Assembly: GCF_004123145.1 (NCBI RefSeq)
Contig: NZ_SDKC01000001.1
Span: 3,009,501-3,073,500, forward strand
DNA from: Blautia faecicola
Lineage (GTDB): Bacteria > Bacillota > Clostridia > Lachnospirales > Lachnospiraceae
DNA: 64,000 nt
Direction of reading: 5' to 3'
This document shows, in pieces, positions 35,413-43,461 of this stretch (positions are counted from its first letter, which is position 1; the number at the start of each line of letters is the position of its first letter). Both the position numbers and the translations under genes were made by a program. The notes under the pieces were generated by a model. It was not told where the DNA came from. It saw nothing but the letters and a program-made list of their open reading frames with translations, and did no database searches.

Positions 35413-35517
35413 GCATTTGAACGATAAAAACACGCTTTGCGAGTTTTTATCGTTATCGCGGCACTCCTCAAGGTTCCGTGCAAGCACGGACTTTGACTCG
35501 TTGCTCGCGTAAATCAC
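35413..35517 (-). repeat. Dispersed repeat A, copy 2
   Basis: On the minus strand it starts after a small ATCACC/GGTGAT hairpin as TTTACGCGAGCAACGAG, followed by the GTCCGTGCTTGCACGGAACC core, GCCGCGATAACGATAAAAACTC, and GCAAAGCGTG. It is the longest copy along with the one at 49230. A stronger hairpin (35549-35582) lies beyond it towards lacZ. Confidence 0.8.
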
Positions 35518-35642
35518 CTTCGGTGATGACATTTTTGCTTGTGTGTCTCGAGATTTTGACATATTCATGTCAAAACATCTCGCGGGATAGTGGCTACTGA
35601 AAAGTTACTTCCTTTCATTTAATTATTTATTTGTAATTTTCA

Positions 35643-38600
35643 TCAGATTCCTTTGAATGTGAATGTAAATTCCATCTTTTCATCGGTTTTGATCAGATAT
35701 TCCGGAAGTGGTTTTGCACCCCAGCTGTCATCTCCGGCAATACCCATCTGCTGTTTGGATACACGTACTACCGTGTAGTGTACCTGCGGCAGCTCAAATG
35801 GATGCATCGCATTTTCCATCTCGTGTGGTGTATATGGCAGTGCGGAGAATTCCATAGCATCACCGGTAAACAGCATTCCTCTGCCCTTACGGTCTGTTAC
35901 AGATGCCCAACGTACGCCAACCTTGTTTCCGCATTCCTGCGGAACCATGTATTTTGCCATATTATCTTCCACTTTGTTCCTGTAGATACCCAGTTTTGCG
36001 CCTTCGCATCTGTCCACATAGGTTTCTTCCGGTCCCATGCCGTACCAGGTTACATTGTCGTAATCTGCATCGAACTTGAACATAACACCGAATTCCGGCA
36101 TATCGCCCAGACCCTCTACCGGATCATAAGTCAGTGTGGTGCGGATGCTTCCGTCTCCATATACCTGATAGCTCAGTTTGCACTCGGTTGCCGGAGTCGT
36201 TGGCATTGCATAAGTAAATGTAATCTTTGCACTGTCATCCAGAACTTCGATCTCAGGGATATGCATTCCCGGATAATGTCCTCCGGTTGGATATTTGTGA
36301 GACAGATACATGGATGCCAGTTTCCACTGTCCGCAGCGCATCTGCATCAGGCTTCCGTTATCGTTGTCAACCGGTGCACGCCAGAAGTTTGGTCTTGGGA
36401 TCATCTGGATCATCTCCACTCCACCGTAACGGTAAGATGCAAGACCACCGTTCAGATAAGAGAAGAGCACATCGAAATTCTCCCCGCGAACGCCAAAGTC
36501 ATGACCGGATCTGATCACTTCAAATCTTGCAGGTTTCACAGCTTTCGCAGGTGCTTCTACTTTATAGACACCCTGTCCGAAAGCCACTTCATGACCACGT
36601 TTTGCCCATACCGTATCTTCTTTCAGACGGAAGGATACAGTAACTGCGTATTCACCCGGCAGAGTCTGTACCGGGATCGGCAGACTTACGGTCTCTTCAC
36701 TCAAAGGAGCTACATGAGTTTCCATCGGAACTTCTTTTACTTCTTTTCCGTCTTTTGCAAGTACTACGAAGCAGTCAAAGCTATCTGTGTTGATAAACAG
36801 GTTCTTGTTGACGATGGTTACCTGGTCTTTTTCCACTTTGGCAGAAATGTTCTGATAATTAAATTTCACATCCTGCATCTTCGGAGATGCGTCTCTTTCT
36901 CCGCCGTATGCGATACCGTTTCCGCTGAAGTTGTAGTCACATGGCCGATCATTGAAGTCACCGCCGTATGCCTGAAATTCTTTTCCGTAACGGTCTTTTT
37001 TGTAGATGGACTGATCGATGTAATCCCAGATAAATCCACCCTGGTAGGACGGCTCGGTATCCGTCAGATCTGTATATTTGTGCATGCCTCCGCAGGAGTT
37101 ACCCATTGCATGAGTGTATTCGCAGCAGATAAATGGTTTGCTTCTGTCTTTTTCCAGGAATTCTTTGATGGCTTCTACAGACGGATACATCTGGCTTTCC
37201 ATATCACTGGTATCGTTGTATCTTCTATCGTGGTAGACACCTTCATAATGTACCAGGCGGTTCGGATCCATCTTGCGGTACAGCTGTGACATCTCGTAGA
37301 TTACTTTTCCGCCAAATGCCTCATTACCGCAGGACCAGATCAGTATCGCCGGATGGTTCTTATCTCTCTGATACATGGAATTGACACGATCCAGCATCAT
37401 ATCCATCCATTCCGGACGGTCACATGGTACGACTTTGCTGAAGTCACCGGTCTGTTCTGCACTGATGTCCCAGCTTCCGTGGCTCTCCAGATTACACTCT
37501 GCGATCATGTAGATACCATATTCGTCACACAGTTCATAGATGCCGACCGCATCCGGATAATGGCAGGTACGGATCGCATTGATATTGTTCTGTTTCATGG
37601 TCACCAGATCTTTGATCAATTCTTCTCTGGATACCACACGACCGGATACAGAACTGAATTCGTGACGGTTAACACCTTTGAAGACGATTCTCTTACCATT
37701 CAGCATCATGATAGAATCTTTCATCTCAAAACGACGGAAGCCCACTCTCTGAGGGATCACTTCTGTCACCTGTCCGTTCTCATCCATCATTTCCAGTAAC
37801 AGATCATATAATACAGGAGATTCTGCAGACCACAGTTCAGGATTCTCCACTTTCATCACATACTGAGACTCCTCTGCCAGTGTCTCTTCTACACTCTGCA
37901 GTTTTTTTCCATCTTTGGATAAGGTGATTTTTACTTTTCCGGCCTTGGTAGCTTTGGTATCGATCACCAGATCCGCTTTGGTGAAGGTATCGTCCAGAAG
38001 TGTCTGGATCTTCACATCAGATACATGGACTTCCGGGATCGCATACAGATAGACATCACGGTAGATACCTGAGAAACGGAAGAAATCCTGGTCCTCACAC
38101 CAGCTGCTGCTGGTCCATTTGAAGACCTGAGCCGCCAGTTTGTTTTCTCCTTCTTTCAGATAAGGAGTCAGTTCGAATTCGGACGGTGTAAAGGTATCTT
38201 CACTGTATCCTACAAAGTTACCGTTCAGCCATACAGCGATACCACTTTCTGCACCCTGGAAAGAGATAAATACTTTTTTGCCTTCCATCTCTTCCGGAAC
38301 TTCAAAATATTTCACATAAGAAGCAACCGGATTGAATCTCTCCGGAATCTGACCCGGTTCTACTTCTTCTCTTCCTTCCCACGGGTACTGTACATTTGCA
38401 TACTGCGGTACATCATATCCCTCCATCTGAATATGAGCCGGTACACGGATATCATCCCATGATTTGCAACAATATTCTGTTTTCTCAAATCCCGGGATCG
38501 TAGAGTTGTAATTTTTTGCGTAATGGAATTTCCACAGTCCATTCAGGCTGTGACGGAAGTTATCCACATCCTGTTCCATCGCTTCCACAGAAGCGTAATA

Positions 38601-38681
38601 TTTGTGGTCTGAATGAGCAGCCACACGGTTGTCGTTAAAATACGTAGGATCTTTTACTAAATCGTAATTGAAAGTACCCAT
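35643..38681 (-). CDS. lacZ: Beta-galactosidase, GH2 family (LacZ-type)
   Basis: The 1012-residue enzyme has all five LacZ domains: jelly roll (FWKFHYAKNY-like start), two immunoglobulin-like domains flanking a TIM barrel with acid/base Glu in WSCGNEAFG and nucleophile Glu in CCEYTHAMGNS, and the C-terminal Bgal_small_N domain (about 720-1010, with APVDNDNGS). There is no signal peptide, so it acts on imported lactose or oligosaccharides. It starts behind AGGAGG and is preceded by the sugar importer genes, whose likely products it hydrolyses. Confidence 0.97.
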   Translation of the reverse strand: MGTFNYDLVKDPTYFNDNRVAAHSDHKYYASVEAMEQDVDNFRHSLNGLWKFHYAKNYNSTIPGFEKTEYCCKSWDDIRVPAHIQMEGYDVPQYANVQYPWEGREEVEPGQIPERFNPVASYVKYFEVPEEMEGKKVFISFQGAESGIAVWLNGNFVGYSEDTFTPSEFELTPYLKEGENKLAAQVFKWTSSSWCEDQDFFRFSGIYRDVYLYAIPEVHVSDVKIQTLLDDTFTKADLVIDTKATKAGKVKITLSKDGKKLQSVEETLAEESQYVMKVENPELWSAESPVLYDLLLEMMDENGQVTEVIPQRVGFRRFEMKDSIMMLNGKRIVFKGVNRHEFSSVSGRVVSREELIKDLVTMKQNNINAIRTCHYPDAVGIYELCDEYGIYMIAECNLESHGSWDISAEQTGDFSKVVPCDRPEWMDMMLDRVNSMYQRDKNHPAILIWSCGNEAFGGKVIYEMSQLYRKMDPNRLVHYEGVYHDRRYNDTSDMESQMYPSVEAIKEFLEKDRSKPFICCEYTHAMGNSCGGMHKYTDLTDTEPSYQGGFIWDYIDQSIYKKDRYGKEFQAYGGDFNDRPCDYNFSGNGIAYGGERDASPKMQDVKFNYQNISAKVEKDQVTIVNKNLFINTDSFDCFVVLAKDGKEVKEVPMETHVAPLSEETVSLPIPVQTLPGEYAVTVSFRLKEDTVWAKRGHEVAFGQGVYKVEAPAKAVKPARFEVIRSGHDFGVRGENFDVLFSYLNGGLASYRYGGVEMIQMIPRPNFWRAPVDNDNGSLMQMRCGQWKLASMYLSHKYPTGGHYPGMHIPEIEVLDDSAKITFTYAMPTTPATECKLSYQVYGDGSIRTTLTYDPVEGLGDMPEFGVMFKFDADYDNVTWYGMGPEETYVDRCEGAKLGIYRNKVEDNMAKYMVPQECGNKVGVRWASVTDRKGRGMLFTGDAMEFSALPYTPHEMENAMHPFELPQVHYTVVRVSKQQMGIAGDDSWGAKPLPEYLIKTDEKMEFTFTFKGI

Positions 38682-38721
38682 TCTGTTTTTTCCTCCTATT
38701 TTTCAATTCTTGCTAAAAAAC

Positions 38722-38754
38722 AGGCGGATATTCATATACTATAAATATCCGCCT
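38722..38754 (-). terminator. Hairpin between importer permease and lacZ
   Basis: Arms AGGCGGATATT/AATATCCGCCT (38722-38732 with 38744-38754) in the 121-base spacer. An A-run precedes it on the plus strand, giving TTTTTT on the minus strand, so it may partly terminate. Confidence 0.7.
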
Positions 38755-38802
38755 TAATTTACTTATACATAACCATTCAACATATGCACAGCTACTTTTT
38801 TA

Positions 38803-39609
38803 TTATTTAACAGCACCTGTGATACCTTCTGTAAAGCTCTTCTGGAAAGCAAAGAAGATAATTGCTGTCGGGATTGTACAGATAAATACACCTAACATCA
38901 GCATACCATAATCTACGGTGTAGCCACTTAACAGGTTAGAAACCAGCATCGGCATGGTGATCGCATCTTTATTCTGCAGAATTACCTTTGGCCACAGATA
39001 GTTATTCCATGCACCCATGAATGTGATGATGATAGCTGCAGCGTATGTAGATTTCATAGTAGGAATGAACATACGGAAGAAGATACCAACTTCACTCAGA
39101 CCATCGATTCTTGCTGCCTCAATGATATCATGAGGGAAAGATCTGGATGCCTGACGGAACATCATGATCATAAACGGAGTTGCAATGGATGGAAGCATGA
39201 ATGCACCCATGGTATTTACCATTTTCAAAGTAGAGAACATACGGAACATCGGAATCATGATGGCTGCAAAAGGAATCATCATAGCAGTCAGCAGGATGGT
39301 AAATACAACGTCTTTTCCTTTATCGTGATAGATCTCAAAGCCATAACCGGCGATGGAACAAATCAGCAGACACAGGACAGTCAGAACCGTTGCATTTCGG
39401 AAGGAATTCCACAGGGCCAGTCCCAAATTCTGGTTCGCGATCAGTGCTTTGTAGTTTTCAATCAGATACGTTCCCGGAATCAGTTTACCTGCAATAACGT
39501 CAACGCTCTTGTTTGTAGATGCACAGAACATATAGTACAGTGGAAACACAGAAACAATTGACGCGATTGACAGTATAAGATACATGAAGAATTTTTTACC
39601 TTTACCCAT
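38803..39609 (-). CDS. Carbohydrate ABC importer permease (MalG-like)
   Basis: The 268-residue permease has six helices and the EAA loop HDIIEAARIDGLSEVGIFFRM, which contacts the ATPase. It belongs to the CUT1 class. Its start shares a base with the stop of the partner permease (TAATG), so the two are translationally coupled. No ATPase gene is present in the locus, so it must use a shared MsmK/MalK-type ATPase encoded elsewhere. Confidence 0.94.
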   Translation of the reverse strand: MGKGKKFFMYLILSIASIVSVFPLYYMFCASTNKSVDVIAGKLIPGTYLIENYKALIANQNLGLALWNSFRNATVLTVLCLLICSIAGYGFEIYHDKGKDVVFTILLTAMMIPFAAIMIPMFRMFSTLKMVNTMGAFMLPSIATPFMIMMFRQASRSFPHDIIEAARIDGLSEVGIFFRMFIPTMKSTYAAAIIITFMGAWNNYLWPKVILQNKDAITMPMLVSNLLSGYTVDYGMLMLGVFICTIPTAIIFFAFQKSFTEGITGAVK

Positions 39610-40496
39610 TATCGTTCGTCACCTACTTTCATCTGAAGTATTGCCAGAATAGCAACCATGATCAGGATCAGGATAGACATCGCCGCAGCATAACCGAAGT
39701 TCGGGCTCTGCTTAAAGGAGATGTTGTAAATATAATGAGACATTGTCATAGTAGATTTACCAGGACCACCATTTGTCAGGTTCAGGGACTCATCAAACAG
39801 CTGCAGGGTACCATTCGTAGATGTAATGGCTGTCAGCAGGATGGTCGGTTTCAGAAGTGGTACAGTAATCTTGAAGAATGACTGCATCGGACTTGCGCCA
39901 TCGATCTTCGCTGCTTCGTATACAGAATATTCGATATTCTGCAGACCGGACAAATAGAATACCATGTTGTATCCTGTCCATCTCCACACCAGAGCGATGA
40001 TGATAACGGCACGGGCTGTCCATGCATTACCAAACCACATGATCGGTGACATACCCAAATTACGCAGAACCATGTTAATGAAACCATCATTTGCAAACAG
40101 AGAACGGAAGATCATAGCGTAAGAAACCAGAGATGTCGCACATGGTAAGAAAATACATGTACGGAACAGGCCCTTAAACCTCAGATCCTTGTTGTTCAGC
40201 ATAGATGCAAACATCAGCGCCAGCACCAGCATAATCGGCACCTGAACGATCAGGTATAAGAATGTGTTAAATAATGTCTGTTTAAACGTTGGGTCTTTTA
40301 AAATACGTGCATAGTTTGCAAAGCCATTAAAGCTCAGGTTTACACCCATGCCCGTCTGTAATGACAGGATGAACGCCCGAATCATCGGATAAAAACTCAT
40401 CCAGCCAATCAACAGGGTTGCAGGAAGTAAGAATGCCCAACCGGTCAGGTTGTGTTTCTTTGCCAGTGTCAATCCTTTTTTCTTCTGATTGCTCAT
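39609..40496 (-). CDS. Carbohydrate ABC importer permease (MalF-like)
   Basis: The 295-residue permease has about six helices and the EAA loop YEAAKIDGASPMQSFFKI. It is the first of the two membrane partners. The ATG at 40496 sits nine bases behind AGGAAGG and is preferred over 40505, where the site abuts the codon. A hairpin separates it from the binding-protein gene. Confidence 0.93.
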   Translation of the reverse strand: MSNQKKKGLTLAKKHNLTGWAFLLPATLLIGWMSFYPMIRAFILSLQTGMGVNLSFNGFANYARILKDPTFKQTLFNTFLYLIVQVPIMLVLALMFASMLNNKDLRFKGLFRTCIFLPCATSLVSYAMIFRSLFANDGFINMVLRNLGMSPIMWFGNAWTARAVIIIALVWRWTGYNMVFYLSGLQNIEYSVYEAAKIDGASPMQSFFKITVPLLKPTILLTAITSTNGTLQLFDESLNLTNGGPGKSTMTMSHYIYNISFKQSPNFGYAAAMSILILIMVAILAILQMKVGDER

Positions 40497-40536
40497 GAAA
40501 TCCATCCTTCCTTTCTTTTGGAGATTTCTTAGAAAG

Positions 40537-40573
40537 AGAGGGTCTGCTCCGCTTTTTTCGAAGCAGACCCTCT
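40537..40573 (-). terminator. Hairpin between binding-protein and permease genes
   Basis: Perfect 12-base arms (40537-40548 with 40562-40573) lie in the 121-base spacer. This matches the intra-operon hairpin of the other importer and probably sets the ratio of binding protein to permease. Confidence 0.75.
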
Positions 40574-40617
40574 TCTTATTTATTTTTCACTTCTTGGTTT
40601 TTAACTGTTCAGCTGAA

Positions 40618-41991
40618 TCAGCCACCCATATTAAATTCTACAGTATCCTGTGCGGTTGCGATTTCATCGTCCATATCTGCACCACTCTGGATGATATTGG
40701 ACAGTGCAACACCTACAGCATCACGAGCATCATAGTAGAATGGACCAGTGATATTGGAAGGAGTCTTTGTAGCAAAATCTACGATCTTAGCATAAACCGC
40801 TTCATTGCTGAAGAATTCTACAGGCTGAGCATATACATCTGTATCGCCAGCTGGTGCCCATGTTGCCAGAGCTCCTTTGGAGATGATGTCATCGTACAGA
40901 TCTGTGCTTCCAGCAAATGTGGATTTCATAAAGTCAATTGCAAGATCCTGTTTCTGGCAGTTAGAGCTGATTACCCATGAAGAACCACCGTTATTGGAGT
41001 AGTTAGTAGCTCCGTCAACGCCATCCAGTTTCGGCATATTTGTGATTGCCCACTGTCCGGACTGCTCATCGTTAGCTACGATAGAAGCCATGATCCAGCA
41101 TCCGTTGATAACACCAGCTACTGTGCCGTTGTTGATAGATGCAATGTACTGATCCCAGTCAGTAACTTCTACTATTGTTCCGTCTGCAACCATCTGCTGA
41201 TAGATCTCCAGGATTGGTTTCAGAGCTTTGTTGTCTTTGATGTTAACGGATCCGTCTTCGTTGAACAGAGACTGTCCACAGGACTGCAGCATCTCCATTA
41301 CCAGGTCAGGTGAGCCAGCCTGAGATGTCAGGATCGGCTGTCCGGTTTTCTCTTTTACAACTTTTGCTTTTTCCATGAAATCAGACCATGTAATGTCTGT
41401 GAAATCATCAATTGTGTATCCTGCCTGTTCCAGCATATCGGTACGCAGGCACTCGATAACAGCACCGTTATCAAACGGGACACCATAGTTCTTACCATCC
41501 AGTGTGGAGTAAGCAACTTTCGCCTGTGAGAACTGGCTGAAGTCGATTCCGGAATCTGTCAGGTCTGTGAAGATGTCCGGATAGTTGGTAGCATATTTCT
41601 GGAAGGAGTTATCCTGCATCAGGAAAATGTCAGGCAGTGTGCTCAGATCTCCGGCAGAAACAGCTGTTGTCAGTCTTGTTTCGATATCGTCGGATTTGAT
41701 CTCGCTTACGTCTACTTTGAATCCAGGATGATCTTTTGCATAAATCTCTGCTGCTTTTTCAATTGCATAGATGTTGAAGTTCGGATCCCATGTCCAAACA
41801 GTCAGTGTGTTTTCATCATCAGAACTTCCTTCTGTAACGTTTGCATCTTCTGAACCGTCATCTGTTGCTGTGTCGTCTGTTGCTGCGTCGCTTCCTGTGC
41901 TTGAGGAATCGCTTGCTCCTGAAGAGCCACAAGCTGTCATTCCGAATACCATTGTGGAAGCTAATACAACTGCTACAATTTTTCTTTTCAT
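40618..41991 (-). CDS. Sugar-binding lipoprotein of the galactoside importer
   Basis: The 457-residue lipoprotein has lipobox MTAC (Cys at about 19), an acidic Ser/Asp-rich linker (to about 58), and a family-1 extracellular solute-binding fold starting LTVWTWDPNFNIY. The ATG at 41991 follows AGGAGG and is chosen over an upstream in-frame codon at 42042. By context the substrate is lactose or galacto-oligosaccharide, taken to the two permeases encoded downstream. Confidence 0.93.
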   Translation of the reverse strand: MKRKIVAVVLASTMVFGMTACGSSGASDSSSTGSDAATDDTATDDGSEDANVTEGSSDDENTLTVWTWDPNFNIYAIEKAAEIYAKDHPGFKVDVSEIKSDDIETRLTTAVSAGDLSTLPDIFLMQDNSFQKYATNYPDIFTDLTDSGIDFSQFSQAKVAYSTLDGKNYGVPFDNGAVIECLRTDMLEQAGYTIDDFTDITWSDFMEKAKVVKEKTGQPILTSQAGSPDLVMEMLQSCGQSLFNEDGSVNIKDNKALKPILEIYQQMVADGTIVEVTDWDQYIASINNGTVAGVINGCWIMASIVANDEQSGQWAITNMPKLDGVDGATNYSNNGGSSWVISSNCQKQDLAIDFMKSTFAGSTDLYDDIISKGALATWAPAGDTDVYAQPVEFFSNEAVYAKIVDFATKTPSNITGPFYYDARDAVGVALSNIIQSGADMDDEIATAQDTVEFNMGG

Positions 41992-42066
41992 AAATGTATA
42001 TCCTCCTGATATGTATTTGTTCACTCTGCCAAAAACCGGCATCTCTCACTCGCTTTTCCCATTAGT

Positions 42067-42140
42067 GAATGTGTACAGTTTTTGAACTTTCTGTGAATCA
42101 TTATGTACACATTATACCATACTTTTCCTGCATGTGTACT
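42067..42140 (-). promoter_or_regulatory. Promoter region of the galactoside operon with three GTGTAC/GTACAC sites
   Basis: The minus-strand -10 TATAAT (42111-42116) lacks a good -35. Sites TGTGTAC (42069-42075), GTACACA (42105-42111) and TGTGTAC (42133-42139) surround it, the first two as an inverted repeat. A weak -35 with flanking repeated sites is what an AraC-activated promoter would look like. Confidence 0.5.
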
Positions 42141-42195
42141 CATATTCAACAGCATTTTATGCATTTTCAACCATTTAAGGTGTTTTTGACGATTT

Positions 42196-43128
42196 TCACC
42201 ATCCTTTTTCGGCTTTTATATTGTAATTCAACAATTCACGTTCATAATGCTCCGGATCTTTTCTCCACTGTTGTGGTGAAATGCCCATAATCCTGTGAAA
42301 ATTCCTGTTAAACGTGGACAACGTGGTGAATCCACATCGTACGGCAATATCTCCCACCGTATCGTTTGTACGCTTCAGTTCCCTACATGCTGTGCGAATT
42401 CGAACCGAATTAATATACTCAACAGGTGACATCTGCATACAGTCATGAAATACCCTCCGCAGATGTGTTTCACTGATATGGCACATCGCAGCCAGTTCCT
42501 CCACCTTGATCGGACGGTCACAATATTCGCTGATATAGCTAATCGCCGGTGTGATCAGACTGGTGATTCCTGCCTCGAATTCTGTCTTTTCCGCTTCCTC
42601 CCGATTCCACCTTGCCACCTGCAAAAGAAAAGCCAGGGTCAGTCCTTTCACTTCTTCCAGATAGAATTCCTTTCGTTCCCGCATGCATACAATGATCTGC
42701 TGCACCAGTGCTCCGATCTGGGGTTTATCCTGAACACGCACAAAATGTGCTCTTTTATTCACCCGATCGATCACTTTCTGTGCCATCCTGGGATTGTCTT
42801 TATAAACTTCCCTCAGAAATTTGTCCGCATCAATAAACAGCCACTCCCAGTAACTGAGACTGTCTCCCGTAGAGTTTGTAGTATGAGGAAAGTTCTTCGG
42901 TACCACTGTAAACATATTGCTGTCAAAGGGAATGTCTTCTTCTTTAAAAGTAACGGTACCTTCCCCATAATAGCAAAATCCAACTTCCAGATGATTGTGA
43001 AAATGCAGGTAATCAACCTCCCTTCCGTAATTCTGCACCCATTTATCCCCCAAAAGAGCAAGCACCGGACTTCCTGCCGGAATTTCATAATAACGGTATT
43101 CCATCTTTGGTTTTCTTTTTCTACCCAT
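42196..43128 (-). CDS. AraC-family transcriptional regulator of the galactoside locus
   Basis: The 310-residue regulator has an N-terminal cupin-type sensing domain (about 15-165, with HFHNHLEVGFCYYGEGTV) and a C-terminal AraC double helix-turn-helix (about 205-300, with VEELAAMCHISETHLRRVF and VGDIAVRCGFTTLSTFNRNF). It is encoded just upstream of the sugar-binding protein in the same direction, and most likely activates that operon in response to a galactoside or its product. Confidence 0.93.
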   Translation of the reverse strand: MGRKRKPKMEYRYYEIPAGSPVLALLGDKWVQNYGREVDYLHFHNHLEVGFCYYGEGTVTFKEEDIPFDSNMFTVVPKNFPHTTNSTGDSLSYWEWLFIDADKFLREVYKDNPRMAQKVIDRVNKRAHFVRVQDKPQIGALVQQIIVCMRERKEFYLEEVKGLTLAFLLQVARWNREEAEKTEFEAGITSLITPAISYISEYCDRPIKVEELAAMCHISETHLRRVFHDCMQMSPVEYINSVRIRTACRELKRTNDTVGDIAVRCGFTTLSTFNRNFHRIMGISPQQWRKDPEHYERELLNYNIKAEKGW

Positions 43129-43376
43129 GTATACTTTCTCCTCTCTGAAGCTGTATCTTCTTTTCCCCCATACTGATATCCTCCTGTCTACACATCTATA
43201 TCAAGTATAAAGAATCCTGTGGATTTTGTCTATATACTTCACAGATACACCTTTTGTTTTCTGTATATTTGTTGTTATTGTGCACTCCGTTTCCTGTAAC
43301 GCGCTTCGTGATGCGCAGAATTTATTCCTCCCTGCCCTTCTTTGGATACTGTCAGGCACCAGGTTGCAAATACAAA
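43129..43376. other. Intergenic spacer between araC-type gene and nrdD
   Basis: Holds the upstream region of the AraC-type gene. I see no further gene or structured RNA apart from the nrdD terminator at its right end. Confidence 0.5.
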
Positions 43377-43423
43377 GAAAAATCCGTAAAACAACTGATT
43401 TCTGATCAGAATTTTACGGATTT
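43377..43423 (-). terminator. Terminator of nrdD
   Basis: Arms 43380-43390 and 43411-43423 (AATCCGTAAAA/TTTTACGGATT) with a T-tract on the minus strand. Confidence 0.8.
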
Positions 43424-43461
43424 CTTCTTATCATATTATTTCTATATTATTTCTGATGTTT

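Noticed and set aside
35347-35568. 73-codon minus-strand ORF and similar ASNES-peptide frames at 49195 and in the 5' extension of the deacetylase-like gene
   Set aside because: These peptides come from read-through of repeat A in different places and are not conserved genes.
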